From: Hyphomicrobiales bacterium
GTDB lineage: Bacteria > Pseudomonadota > Alphaproteobacteria > Rhizobiales > Rhizobiaceae
Direction of reading: 5' to 3'
Assembly: GCA_003577315.1 (NCBI GenBank)
Contig: QEVK01000009.1
Coordinates: forward strand, 124,001 to 188,000
Length of the DNA stretch: 64,000 nt
The notes under the pieces were generated by a model, which was not told the origin of the DNA, searched no databases, and worked only from the letters and a program-made list of their open reading frames with translations. Position numbers and translations under genes: made by a program. Positions 42,003 to 51,644 of this stretch are shown one piece after another. Each line of letters opens with the position of its first letter. Positions within the stretch are counted from its first letter, which is position 1.

Positions 42003-43931
42003 TTGACCGTGCAGAGCCCGCCTCCCCGGCGCCCGTCCCGGTCCATCGTCGCCGCCTTCTGCGCCGCGCTCGCCGCAGCGCCGCTGCCCGCGCACGCCTT
42101 CGAGATCTTCGGCATCAAGCTGTTCGGCTCGAGGGACCCGGCGCAGGAAGACCTGACCATCGGCGACCCGCAGCGCTACGAGGTCGAGTTCGCCGTCGCC
42201 GACGACGACATCGGGAAGAAGCTGAAGGCCGCCTCGACGCTGTGGGCCGACCGCGACGAGCCGGCCTCCGGCGCGGCCGGGCTGATCGCCAAGGCGCGCG
42301 GCGACTATCGCCGCCTGCTCGCCGCGCTCTATGCCGAGGGCCGCTACGGCGGCACGATCTCGATCCGCATCGACGGCCGTGAGGCATCCGGCCTGGCGCC
42401 GGACGCCACGCTTTCGCAGCCCGCGCGCGTCGCCGTTGCCGTCGATCCCGGCCCGCTGTTCCACTTCCGGCAGGCGGACGTGGTCAATCAGGCCCCGCCC
42501 ACGGCGGACCGGCACGACCGGGTGGACGACCCGCGCGACGAGGGCTTCGCCCCCGGCGCGGTCGCGCGCTCGGGCGCGGTGCTGCGCGCCGAACGGCTCG
42601 CCGTCGAGGCATGGCGGCAGCAGGGCTACGCCAGGGCCGAAATCGCCGAGCGGCGCGTCGAGGCCGCCCACGGCGAGAACGTCATCGACGCCCGCATCGC
42701 CGTCGCGCCCGGCCGCAAGGCCCATTACGGCCCGGTGACGGTGGAAGGCGCCGAGCGCGTCGATGCCGGATGGATCGCCTGGATGACCGGCCTGCGCCAC
42801 GGCCAGGAATACGACCCCGACGACATCAAGCGCGCCTCGACGCGCATCGCCCGCCTCGACCTGTTCCGCGCCGCCCGCTTCCAGGAGGCCGAGTTCGTCA
42901 ACGACGACGGCCTCTTGCCGATCACCTACATCGTGCAGGAGCGCCTGCCGCGCCGCTTCGGCGTCGGCGGCACGTGGTCCAGCGTCGACGGCGGCGGCAT
43001 CGAGGCGTTCTGGCTGCACCGCAACCTGTTCGGCCGCGCCGAGCGGCTGAAGATCGAGGGCAAGGTCGCCGGCATCGGCCAGACCTTCAAGCCCGACGAG
43101 TTCACCTACCGCGTCGGCGCGAGCTTCGTGAAGCCGGGCGTCTACACGCCCGACACCTCGTTCTCGGCCTCGCTGTTCGGCGACCGCGAGGTGCTGGAGG
43201 CCTATACGCGCACGGCCGTGACGCTTGGCGCCGGCCTCACCCACGAGTTCACCGAGGAGCTTTCGGGCCGGCTGTTCGCCACCGCCGCGCGCTCGCGCTT
43301 CGACGACGACGAGTTCGGCCGCCGCGACTTCATGACCGTCGGCCTTGCCGGCGGCCTGACCTACGACAGCCGCGACAACGCCGCCGACGCCACGCGCGGC
43401 GTCTTCCTCGAAACCGTGGTCGAGCCGTTCTACGAGTTCGAGCGCGGCAACCCCGCCATCCGCGCCACGGCCGAGGCGCGCGCCTATTACGGCTTCGGCA
43501 AGGAGGCGCGCCTCGTGCTCGCCGGCCGCCTCAAGCTCGGCATGCTGGCCGGCCCCCCGGCGGCGGAGCTGCCGCCGGACCTGCTGTTCTTCGCCGGCGG
43601 CGGCGGCTCGGTGCGCGGCTACGCCTACCGCAACATCGGCGTGACGACGCCTTCGGGCAACGTCATCGGCGGCCGCTCGCTGACCGAGGCTTCCATCGAG
43701 GCGCGCATGCGCGTCACCCCCTCGATCGGCCTCGTCGCCTTCGCCGACGCCGGCTATGTCGGGGCCGACGCGGTGCCGAGCTTCGACGACCGGCTGCGCG
43801 TCGGCGTCGGCGGCGGCCTGCGCTACATCACCGGGCTCGGGCCGATCCGGCTCGACGTCGCCGTGCCGCTCGACCGCCGCCCCGGCGACCCGAGCGTGGC
43901 CTTCTATGTCGGACTGGGGCAGGCCTTCTGA
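42003..43931 (+). CDS. tamA: Autotransporter assembly complex outer membrane protein TamA
   Basis: 642 residues from TTG 42003, which has AGGAG five nt upstream; GTG 42009 and ATG 41958 are alternatives. A signal peptide ends at AHA (about residue 33). Three POTRA domains follow, to about residue 300 (for example HYGPVTVEGAERVDAGWI), then a 16-stranded Omp85 barrel with FFAGGGGSVRGYAYRNIG, the loop-6 VRGY motif. It inserts proteins into the outer membrane together with TamB, whose gene starts at the same base where this one ends. Length and motifs fit the family. Confidence 0.92.
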   Translation: MTVQSPPPRRPSRSIVAAFCAALAAAPLPAHAFEIFGIKLFGSRDPAQEDLTIGDPQRYEVEFAVADDDIGKKLKAASTLWADRDEPASGAAGLIAKARGDYRRLLAALYAEGRYGGTISIRIDGREASGLAPDATLSQPARVAVAVDPGPLFHFRQADVVNQAPPTADRHDRVDDPRDEGFAPGAVARSGAVLRAERLAVEAWRQQGYARAEIAERRVEAAHGENVIDARIAVAPGRKAHYGPVTVEGAERVDAGWIAWMTGLRHGQEYDPDDIKRASTRIARLDLFRAARFQEAEFVNDDGLLPITYIVQERLPRRFGVGGTWSSVDGGGIEAFWLHRNLFGRAERLKIEGKVAGIGQTFKPDEFTYRVGASFVKPGVYTPDTSFSASLFGDREVLEAYTRTAVTLGAGLTHEFTEELSGRLFATAARSRFDDDEFGRRDFMTVGLAGGLTYDSRDNAADATRGVFLETVVEPFYEFERGNPAIRATAEARAYYGFGKEARLVLAGRLKLGMLAGPPAAELPPDLLFFAGGGGSVRGYAYRNIGVTTPSGNVIGGRSLTEASIEARMRVTPSIGLVAFADAGYVGADAVPSFDDRLRVGVGGGLRYITGLGPIRLDVAVPLDRRPGDPSVAFYVGLGQAF

Positions 43932-46900
43932 TGCGCGCTTTCCTCGCCCTCCTGATGATCCTCCTCGTCCTGCCGGCCGCCGCCCAGCAGGAGACCCCGG
44001 AGGAGGAGCGCTCGATGTTCCTCTCCTTCATCGAGGACCAGCTTTCCGCGCCCAACCGCCAGATCCGCATCCAGGGGATCGAGGGCGTGCTGTCGTCCAA
44101 CGCCCGCATCGGCGCGATCACCGTCGCCGACAATGAGGGCGTGTGGCTGCGCATCACCGACGCGGCGATCGTCTGGAGCCGTTCGGCGCTGCTCTTCAGC
44201 CAGCGCCTCCAGATCGACCGGCTGGCCGCCGCCCGCATCGAGGTGTTGCGCCGGCCGGTCCCCGACGACAGCCTGCCGGCGCCGGAGGCCTCCTCCTTCC
44301 GCCTGCCGGAGCTGCCCATCGCCATCAATCTCGACGCGCTCGAGGTGCCGTCCGTCTCGTTCGGGCAGGACGTGTTCGGGCTTCAATCCGAGCTTTCCGT
44401 CGCCGGACGCATCCGCCTCGAAGACGGCTCGCTCGACACCGCGCTCGACATCACCCGCCTCGACGGGCCGGGAGGGCGCTTCGCGCTGACGGCGGCCTAC
44501 GCCAACGCCACCGAGCAGCTCGACCTCGACCTCCGGCTTTCCGAGCCGGAGAACGGCGTCATCGCCAACCTCATCGGCATCGAGGGCCGTCCGCCGGTCG
44601 ACCTCGCCGTTGAGGGCCGCGGCCCGCTCTCCGGCCTCGACGTGAACCTTTCGCTCGACGCCGCCGGCGAGCGCGTGCTGACCGGCACCACCGCATTGCG
44701 CCGGCAGGACGGCGGACTTGCCTACGACGCCCGCTTTGCCGGCCCCATCGTCCGGCTGGTGCCGGCGCAGTTCCGCGACTTCTTCGGCACGGACACCGCG
44801 CTGACGGCGCGCGGCCTTGTGCGCGACGCCGGCGGCGTGGTGCTGGAGGTGTTGAATCTCGAAAGCGCGGCGCTCGAGCTCGCCGCCAGCGGCGAGACCG
44901 GAACGGACGGCTTCCTGCGCCGGCTGAACCTCGACGCCACGCTCGACGACGGCACGGACGAGCGCGTCGTGCTGCCGGTCCCCGGCGGCGACACCACGGT
45001 GCAGCGCGCCGCATTGACGCTCTCCTTCGGCGAGACGGCGGACGGCGAATGGTCCGGCCTGTTGACCGCCGACGATCTTTCGACCGCCCGGTTCTCGGCC
45101 CGCACGGCGCGGCTGACGCTGGGCGGACTCGCCCGCGACATCGACCGCGCCGACGCGCGCAGCATCACCTTTGCCGCCGACGGCGTGCTGTCGGGCATCG
45201 TCGCCACCCGCGCCGACTGGAACGAGGCGCTGGGCGACGAGATCGTCCTCGACATCGACGGCGACTGGCGGGCGGGCGGGCCGGTGCGGCTCGCCAACGC
45301 CAGCGTTTCCGGCAACGGGCTGCGAGCCTCGCTGTCGGGCGACGTCGCCGGCTTCGCCTTCACCGGCGACATCGCCGCCGAGGCCGCCAGCATCGCGCCC
45401 TTCTCCGGCCTTGCCGGCCGGCCGCTCCAGGGTGCGCTCGATTTCAAGGCCAACGGCACGGTCGAGCCGCTCACCGGCGGCTTCGACCTTGCCATCGACA
45501 GCGCCGCGCGGGATCTCGCGGTCGGCATCGAGGCGGCCGACCGGCTGCTTTCCGGCCGCTCGACCATCACCGGCCGGCTCGCGCGCGGCGAGGACGGCCT
45601 TGTCACCGAGAACCTGCGCATCGGCAACGACCGGGTCGAGCTGACCGCCGACGGCGGCATCGCTTCCGGCGCGGCCGACTTTTCCTATGCGCTGTCGCTG
45701 TCCGACCTCGGCCTGCTGACGCCGCGCGCCTCCGGCCGGCTGGAGGCGCGGGGCACCGCCAGGGGCGCGGACGGCCTGATCGGGCTGACCGCGCTCGCCC
45801 GCGTGCCCGCGGGCAGCCTCGCCGGCAAGCGGCTCTCCGACGCCCAGATCGCCTTCGAGGGCACGCTGGAGAACGGCGACCTCGACGGCACGCTCGGCGG
45901 CGACGCCTTCCTCGACGGCGCGCGCGCCAGAGTTTCGGCCGGCATCGCCCTCGGCGACGGGACGCGGCGGATCACCGATCTCGACTTCGCGGCCGGCGGC
46001 GCGCGCGCCACTGGCGCGCTGACGCTGGCGCCCGACGGGCTGATCGACGGCGCGCTGACCATCGACGCCGCCGACATCTCGACCGTCGCCGCCCTGTTCC
46101 TCGCCGAGGCGTCGGGCGCGCTTCAGGCCGACATCTCGCTTTCCCACGCCGGGGGCCGGCAGAACGCAACCGTCGCAGCCGATGCCCGGTCGCTGCGCAT
46201 CGACCGGACGCGGCTCGACCGCGCCGAGATCGAGGCGGCGGTCGCCGACCTGTTCGGCGTGCCGGCCATCGACGGCATGGTGAAGGCGCAGGGGTTGACG
46301 GCCGGCGGCGTCGCGGTCGCCACGCTCGACGCCACGGCGCGAACCAGCGGCGAGGCCACGAGCTTCACCGCGGACGCCGCGCTCGCCAACGGCGCGCGGG
46401 CGCGGGCGCGCGGCGCGCTCGCCCCGGAAGGCGACGGCTACCGGCTCTCCCTTGCCGAAGCCTCGCTCGGCCAGGGGCCGCTCGTCGCCCGCCTCGTCGA
46501 ACCGGCGTCCCTGCGCGTCGCGGGCGAGACGGTGACCATCGATTCGCTGGCGCTCGACGTCGGCGGCGGAAGGGTGACGGCGCAAGGCAGCGTCGCGCGC
46601 ACGGTCGACCTCGCCGTCTCGGTCGCGCGCCTGCCGCTTTCCATCGCCAATCTGGTGCGGCCCGACCTCGACCTCGGCGGCACGCTCGACGGCGAGGCGA
46701 CGGTGAGCGGCCCGCGCGACAACCCGAACGCCCGCTTCACCCTGTCGGGCGAGGCGATCACGGCGGCCGGGCTGCGCCAGGCCGGGCAAAGCCGGCTTTC
46801 GCTCAGCGCGTCGGGACAAGGCAGCGCCGAGCGGCTGACCGTGGACGCCAGCGCCGCCACGCCGGAGGGGCTGCGCGCCAGCGCCAGCGGCACGGTGCCG

Positions 46901-48217
46901 CTTTCGGGCGGCAATCTCGCGGTCGACTTCAACGGCTCCGCCCCGCTCGCGCTCGCCAACCGCTTCCTCGCCGAGCGCGGCACCCAGCTTTCCGGCATCG
47001 TCGAGGCGAGCGGCTCGGTCTCCGGCCCGCTGTCGAAGCCGGCGGTCCGCGCCATGTTCTCCACCAGCGGCGCGGAGGCCGTCGACCCCGAGGCGAACCT
47101 GCGCCTGCGCGACATCAACGTCATGGGCACCGTGGACGGCGACACCGTCACCCTGCGCTCGGCCAATGCCGCCCTTTCCGCCGGCGGCTCGGTGGCCGCG
47201 ACCGGCACGGTCGCGCTCGACGCCGCCGCCGGCTTCCCGGCCGACCTGCGCGTGGCGCTCAACCAGGCGCGCTACGCCGACGGCGACATGGTGGTGGCGA
47301 CGGTCAGCGGCAATCTGGCGCTCTCCGGCGCGCTGGCGCGCGACCCGCTGCTTGCCGGCAGCCTCGATGTCGAGCGCGCCGAGATCACCGTGCCCGAAAG
47401 CCTCGGCGGCGGCGCGGCCGCCATCGACGTCATCCACAGGAACGCCCCTGCCGGCGTGCGCGCCACGCTCGAGCGCGCCCGCGCCAACGACGGCACGCCG
47501 ACCCCGCACGCGCGGCCGAGCGTGCTGCGCCTCGATGTCGGCGTCAGCGCGCCCGCCCGCATCTTCGTGCGCGGGCGCGGCCTCGACGCCGAGCTCGGCG
47601 GCGACGTGCGCCTGACCGGGCCGGTGACCGACATCCAGCCGGTCGGCGGCTTCAGGATGATCCGCGGCAGGCTGTCGATCCTCGGCCAGCGCATCACCTT
47701 CGACGAAGGCACGGTGACGCTGGTCGGCGACCTCGATCCCTATCTCGACTTCGTCGCCCGCTCGGCCGGCAACGACATCACCGTCTTCATCACCGTGCGC
47801 GGGCGCATCTCCGACCTCGCCATCGGCTTCTCCTCGCAGCCCGAGCTGCCGGAGGACGAGGTGCTGGCGCGGCTGATCTTCAACCGCAGCCTGAGCGAGC
47901 TCTCGGCCTTGCAGATCGCCCAGCTCGCGGCGGCGGCGGCCGAGCTTGCCGGCGGCTCCAGCACCTCGCTCATCGGCAGCCTGCGCAACGCCACCGGCCT
48001 CGACGACCTCGACGTGGTGACCGACAGCGAGGGCAACGCCGCCGTGCGCGCCGGCCGCTACATCCAGGACAACATCTATCTCGGCGTCGAGGCGGGCGCG
48101 CAGGGGACGACGCGCGGCACCATCAACCTCGACATCACCGAGGACCTGAAGGCGCGCGGCGCCATGGGCTCCGACGGCGATTCCTCGCTCGGCATCTTCT
48201 ACGAGCGCGACTACTGA
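43931..48217 (+). CDS. tamB: Translocation and assembly module protein TamB
   Basis: 1428 residues. The N-terminal hydrophobic anchor (residues 2-18) precedes a very long beta-helical stretch built from repeated short strands. The C-terminal DUF490/TamB domain includes GRLSILGQRITFDEGTVTL and LARLIFNRSLSELSALQIAQ, ending DSSLGIFYERDY. It spans the periplasm between inner membrane and TamA and is now thought also to move phospholipids to the outer membrane. The ATG overlaps the tamA stop. Its high-GC codon bias gives a full-length antisense open frame that is not a gene. Confidence 0.93.
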   Translation: MRAFLALLMILLVLPAAAQQETPEEERSMFLSFIEDQLSAPNRQIRIQGIEGVLSSNARIGAITVADNEGVWLRITDAAIVWSRSALLFSQRLQIDRLAAARIEVLRRPVPDDSLPAPEASSFRLPELPIAINLDALEVPSVSFGQDVFGLQSELSVAGRIRLEDGSLDTALDITRLDGPGGRFALTAAYANATEQLDLDLRLSEPENGVIANLIGIEGRPPVDLAVEGRGPLSGLDVNLSLDAAGERVLTGTTALRRQDGGLAYDARFAGPIVRLVPAQFRDFFGTDTALTARGLVRDAGGVVLEVLNLESAALELAASGETGTDGFLRRLNLDATLDDGTDERVVLPVPGGDTTVQRAALTLSFGETADGEWSGLLTADDLSTARFSARTARLTLGGLARDIDRADARSITFAADGVLSGIVATRADWNEALGDEIVLDIDGDWRAGGPVRLANASVSGNGLRASLSGDVAGFAFTGDIAAEAASIAPFSGLAGRPLQGALDFKANGTVEPLTGGFDLAIDSAARDLAVGIEAADRLLSGRSTITGRLARGEDGLVTENLRIGNDRVELTADGGIASGAADFSYALSLSDLGLLTPRASGRLEARGTARGADGLIGLTALARVPAGSLAGKRLSDAQIAFEGTLENGDLDGTLGGDAFLDGARARVSAGIALGDGTRRITDLDFAAGGARATGALTLAPDGLIDGALTIDAADISTVAALFLAEASGALQADISLSHAGGRQNATVAADARSLRIDRTRLDRAEIEAAVADLFGVPAIDGMVKAQGLTAGGVAVATLDATARTSGEATSFTADAALANGARARARGALAPEGDGYRLSLAEASLGQGPLVARLVEPASLRVAGETVTIDSLALDVGGGRVTAQGSVARTVDLAVSVARLPLSIANLVRPDLDLGGTLDGEATVSGPRDNPNARFTLSGEAITAAGLRQAGQSRLSLSASGQGSAERLTVDASAATPEGLRASASGTVPLSGGNLAVDFNGSAPLALANRFLAERGTQLSGIVEASGSVSGPLSKPAVRAMFSTSGAEAVDPEANLRLRDINVMGTVDGDTVTLRSANAALSAGGSVAATGTVALDAAAGFPADLRVALNQARYADGDMVVATVSGNLALSGALARDPLLAGSLDVERAEITVPESLGGGAAAIDVIHRNAPAGVRATLERARANDGTPTPHARPSVLRLDVGVSAPARIFVRGRGLDAELGGDVRLTGPVTDIQPVGGFRMIRGRLSILGQRITFDEGTVTLVGDLDPYLDFVARSAGNDITVFITVRGRISDLAIGFSSQPELPEDEVLARLIFNRSLSELSALQIAQLAAAAAELAGGSSTSLIGSLRNATGLDDLDVVTDSEGNAAVRAGRYIQDNIYLGVEAGAQGTTRGTINLDITEDLKARGAMGSDGDSSLGIFYERDY

Positions 48218-48335
48218 CGGGGCCCCTGCCCCAACCGCCCCCGACATACTGGTGGTGGCGCGGGCGGCGCCCGGCTGCTAACACGCTGCGACAGCAACCC
48301 ATACCCAGCCGAACGACAGCAGGAGGAGACGAGCC

Positions 48336-49784
48336 ATGCTGCGCAAGACGGATTTCTACATCGACGGCAAGTGGACCGCGCCCGCCGTCCCGCGCGAACT
48401 GGAGGTTATCAACCCGGCCGACGAGCAGCCCTGCGCGGTGATCTCGCTGGGCTCCGGGGCCGACGTCGACAAGGCGGTGGCGGCCGCGCGCCGCGCCTTC
48501 CCCGCCTGGGCGGCGACCAGCCGCGAGGAGCGCATCGCCGCGCTCGAACGGCTGCTCGGGGTCTACAAGGCGCGCATGAACGACATGGCACGGGCGATCT
48601 CGCAGGAGATGGGCGCGCCGATGAAGCTGGCGACCGGCTCGCAGGCGAGCGTCGGCGCCTTCCACATCAAGAATTTCATCCGCGCGCTCAAGGAATTCCA
48701 CTTCGAGCATCCGCTCGACGAGCGCAACCCGCAGGAGATGATCGTCCACGAGCCGATCGGCGTGTGCGGCCTGATCACGCCGTGGAACTGGCCGATGAAC
48801 CAGGTGACGCTGAAGGTGGTGCCCGCACTTGCCACCGGCTGCACCGTGGTGCTGAAGCCGTCCGAGATCGCGCCGATGTCGTCCGTCGTCTTCGCCGAGA
48901 TGGTGGACGAGGCCGGCTTCCCCGCCGGCGTCTTCAACATGGTCAACGGCGACGGGCCGACCGTGGGCGAGGCCATGTCGCGCCATCCCGACATCGACAT
49001 GATGTCGTTCACCGGCTCGACGCGCGCCGGCATCGCCGTCTCCAAGGCCGCGGCCGACACCGTCAAGCGGGTGACGCTGGAGCTGGGCGGAAAGTCGCCC
49101 AACCTCGTCTTCGCCGACACCGACGTCGAGGCGGCGGTGGTGCGCGGCCTCGACCACTGCTTCCAGAACACCGGCCAGTCCTGCAACGCGCCCACCCGCA
49201 TGCTGGTCGAGAGACCCGTCTACGACCGCGCGGTCGAGGTCGCGGCCGAGCATACGAGGAAGGTCAGGGTTGGCAACCCGGCCGAGGACGGCGACCACAT
49301 CGGCCCGCTCGTCTCGCAGGCGCAGTTCGACAAGGTGCAGGGCCTGATCGAGATCGCGATCAAGGAAGGCGCGCGGCTGGTGGCCGGCGGCCCCGGCCGC
49401 CCCGAGGGCTTCAACCGCGGCTACTATGTGCGGCCGACCGTGTTCGCGGACGTGACCAACGACATGACCATCGCCCGCGAGGAGGTGTTCGGCCCGGTGC
49501 TGGCGATGATCCCGTTCGAGAGCGAGGAGGAGGCCATCGCCATCGCCAACGACACGCCCTACGGCCTGTCGAGCTACATCCAGAGCGGCGATCCCGAGCG
49601 CGTCCGCCGCGTGGCGCGCCAGCTCCGCTCGGGCATGGTACAGGCCAACGGCGCGTCGCGCGCGCCGGGCAGCCCCTTCGGCGGCTACAAGCAGTCGGGG
49701 CTCGGCCGCGAGGGCGGCAAATACGGCCTGGAGGACTTCCTCGAGATCAAGGCCGTTTCCGGCTGGCCGCAGGACGGGGCGTAA
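48336..49784 (+). CDS. Aldehyde dehydrogenase family protein
   Basis: 482 residues, complete NAD(P)-dependent ALDH. Catalytic residues are E249 in TLELGGKSPN and C283 in NTGQSCNAPTRM; N151 is in TPWNWPMNQ, and the FTGSTRAG nucleotide-binding loop is present. The closest type is the broad group of semialdehyde or betaine-aldehyde-like enzymes. Betaine aldehyde dehydrogenase would suit the window's theme but would need proof, since the subfamily cannot be read with confidence. AGGAGGAG precedes the ATG. It lies between tamB and map with no obvious operon partner. Confidence 0.9.
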   Translation: MLRKTDFYIDGKWTAPAVPRELEVINPADEQPCAVISLGSGADVDKAVAAARRAFPAWAATSREERIAALERLLGVYKARMNDMARAISQEMGAPMKLATGSQASVGAFHIKNFIRALKEFHFEHPLDERNPQEMIVHEPIGVCGLITPWNWPMNQVTLKVVPALATGCTVVLKPSEIAPMSSVVFAEMVDEAGFPAGVFNMVNGDGPTVGEAMSRHPDIDMMSFTGSTRAGIAVSKAAADTVKRVTLELGGKSPNLVFADTDVEAAVVRGLDHCFQNTGQSCNAPTRMLVERPVYDRAVEVAAEHTRKVRVGNPAEDGDHIGPLVSQAQFDKVQGLIEIAIKEGARLVAGGPGRPEGFNRGYYVRPTVFADVTNDMTIAREEVFGPVLAMIPFESEEEAIAIANDTPYGLSSYIQSGDPERVRRVARQLRSGMVQANGASRAPGSPFGGYKQSGLGREGGKYGLEDFLEIKAVSGWPQDGA

Positions 49785-49940
49785 GCCCCGCTCGCGCCGG
49801 CCCCTTGCGGCGGCGGGGTCGCGGCGGAAGGCGCCGCGCCCTGCCCGGCCGCTGACCGCCCGGCCGCTTCCCGCCATGCCCCTTGAACCGCGCGCGCTTC
49901 GATGCGACATGAGGGCCTGGCATTTCAGGAACGGACGACG

Positions 49941-50768
49941 ATGGTCACCTATCTCGACGCGGACGCCACGCCGCTGCGCAACACCGGGCAGATCAGGCTC
50001 TACGGGCCGGAGGGCTTCGAGGGCATGCGCAAGGCATGCCAGCTCACCGCCCGCTGCCTCGACGAGCTGGTCGGCGTCGTCGCGCCCGGCGTGACCACCG
50101 AGGCCATCGACCGCTTCGTGTTCGAGTTCGGCATGGACCACGGCGCGCTGCCGGCGACGCTGAACTACCGCGGCTACACCAGGTCGTCCTGCACCTCCAT
50201 CAACCACGTGGTCTGCCACGGCATCCCCGACGACAAGCCGCTGCGCGAGGGCGACATCGTCAACATCGACGTCACCTACATCCTCGACGGCTGGCACGGC
50301 GATTCGAGCCGCATGTACCCGGTCGGCCAGATCAAGCGCGCCGCCGAGCGGCTGCTGGAGGTGACGCACGAATGCCTGATGCGCGGCATCGCCGCCGTCA
50401 GGCCCGGCGCGCGCACCGGCGCCATCGGCGCGGCGATCCAGAGCCACGCCGAGGCCGAGCGCTGCTCGGTCGTGCGCGACTTCTGCGGCCACGGCGTCGG
50501 GCGGCTGTTCCACGACGCGCCCAACATCCTGCATTACGGCAGCGCCAACGAGGGCGTGGAGATGCGCCCGGGCATGATCTTCACCATCGAGCCGATGATC
50601 AATCTCGGCCGCCCGCACGTGAAGGTGCTGGCCGACGGCTGGACGGCCGTGACCCGCGACCGCTCGCTGACCGCGCAATACGAGCACACGGTGGGCGTGA
50701 CCGAGGACGGCTGCGAGATCTTCACGCTGTCGCCGGCCGGCCTGTTCGCGCCGGGGCTTGGCGTCTGA
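49941..50768 (+). CDS. map: Type I methionine aminopeptidase
   Basis: 275 residues. All five metal ligands are visible: D110, D121, H184, E217 and E248; substrate-binding H93 lies in VVCHGIPDD. It removes the initiator methionine from new proteins. The start is ATG 49941; an in-frame ATG at 49902 would add 13 residues with no support. radC follows after 30 nt, an arrangement common in alphaproteobacteria. Confidence 0.95.
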   Translation: MVTYLDADATPLRNTGQIRLYGPEGFEGMRKACQLTARCLDELVGVVAPGVTTEAIDRFVFEFGMDHGALPATLNYRGYTRSSCTSINHVVCHGIPDDKPLREGDIVNIDVTYILDGWHGDSSRMYPVGQIKRAAERLLEVTHECLMRGIAAVRPGARTGAIGAAIQSHAEAERCSVVRDFCGHGVGRLFHDAPNILHYGSANEGVEMRPGMIFTIEPMINLGRPHVKVLADGWTAVTRDRSLTAQYEHTVGVTEDGCEIFTLSPAGLFAPGLGV

Positions 50769-50798
50769 CGGCCCGGCCTGTCTGAGCGGGGAGCGGGC

Positions 50799-51554
50799 AT
50801 GGCGGGCGACGACAGCGACGAGCGCGGCTTCTTCTCCGAGCTGCCGCTTCCCGCGCGGCAGGAGCCGAAGGGCCGCGCGCAGAAGCCCCACTATCACGGT
50901 CATCGCGAGCGGCTGCGCGAGCGCTTCCGCGAGGCCGGCGCCGGCGCGCTGGCCGACTACGAGCTTCTGGAGCTGCTGCTGTTCCGCGCGATCCCGCGCG
51001 CCGACACCAAGGCGACGGCCAAGGCGCTGCTGAAGCGCTTCGGCTCCTTCCCCGAGGTGCTGGGCGCGCCCGAGCATCTGCTGCGCGAGGTGGACGGCAT
51101 CGGCGAGGCGGCGGCCTTCGACATCAAGGTCGTAGCCGAGGCCGCGCGGCGCATGACGCGCGGCGAGGTCGCCAGGCGGCAGGTGCTGGGCTCGTGGATG
51201 CAGGTCATCGACTACTGCCGCGCCGCCATGGCCTTCGAGCCGCGCGAGCAGTTCCGCATCCTGTTCCTCGACAAGAAGAACGCGCTGATCGCCGACGAGG
51301 TGCAGCAGTCGGGCACCGTCGACCACACGCCGGTCTATCCGCGCGAGGTGGTGCGCCGGGCGCTCGAACTCTCGGCTTCCGCCATCATCCTCGTGCATAA
51401 CCACCCCTCGGGCGACCCCTCGCCCTCGCCGGCCGACATCGCCATGACGAAGACGATCATCGACACGGCCCGCCCGCTCGGCGTCGTCGTCCACGACCAC
51501 ATCATCGTCGGCAAGGACGGCCACGCCAGCCTGAAGGGCATGCAGTTGATCTGA
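50799..51554 (+). CDS. radC: RadC-family JAMM/MPN protein
   Basis: 251 residues. An N-terminal helix-hairpin-helix region (residues about 40-110, with [13 protein letters not shown]) precedes the JAMM motif [14 protein letters not shown], which binds zinc. Despite the name the family has no proven radiation-repair role. Its distribution beside map suggests a housekeeping function. The next transcript is convergent, and a terminator lies between. Confidence 0.93.
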   Translation: MAGDDSDERGFFSELPLPARQEPKGRAQKPHYHGHRERLRERFREAGAGALADYELLELLLFRAIPRADTKATAKALLKRFGSFPEVLGAPEHLLREVDGIGEAAAFDIKVVAEAARRMTRGEVARRQVLGSWMQVIDYCRAAMAFEPREQFRILFLDKKNALIADEVQQSGTVDHTPVYPREVVRRALELSASAIILVHNHPSGDPSPSPADIAMTKTIIDTARPLGVVVHDHIIVGKDGHASLKGMQLI

Positions 51555-51590
51555 TACGTCAACGCCGGCCCGCAACCGATTCCGAACAAA

Positions 51591-51619
51591 AGAAAAAGGC
51601 CGCCCGATGAGCGGCCTTT
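51591..51619 (-). terminator. Intrinsic terminator of tig
   Basis: Arms AAAGGCCGC (51595-51603) and GCGGCCTTT (51611-51619) with a 7-nt loop. On the minus strand it continues TTTTCTTTT, so it terminates tig. It may also stop radC transcription on the plus strand, though the T-run there is short. Confidence 0.85.
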
Positions 51620-51644
51620 CCCATATCCGTGAAAGCGCGGCGGC

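Noticed and set aside
43904..48247. Very long antisense open frame opposite tamB (and similar ones opposite the ABC importer and secDF)
   Set aside because: High third-position GC removes stop codons from the opposite frame. The translations are low-complexity Arg/Ala/His/Gly with no domains, while the sense frames are clear families.
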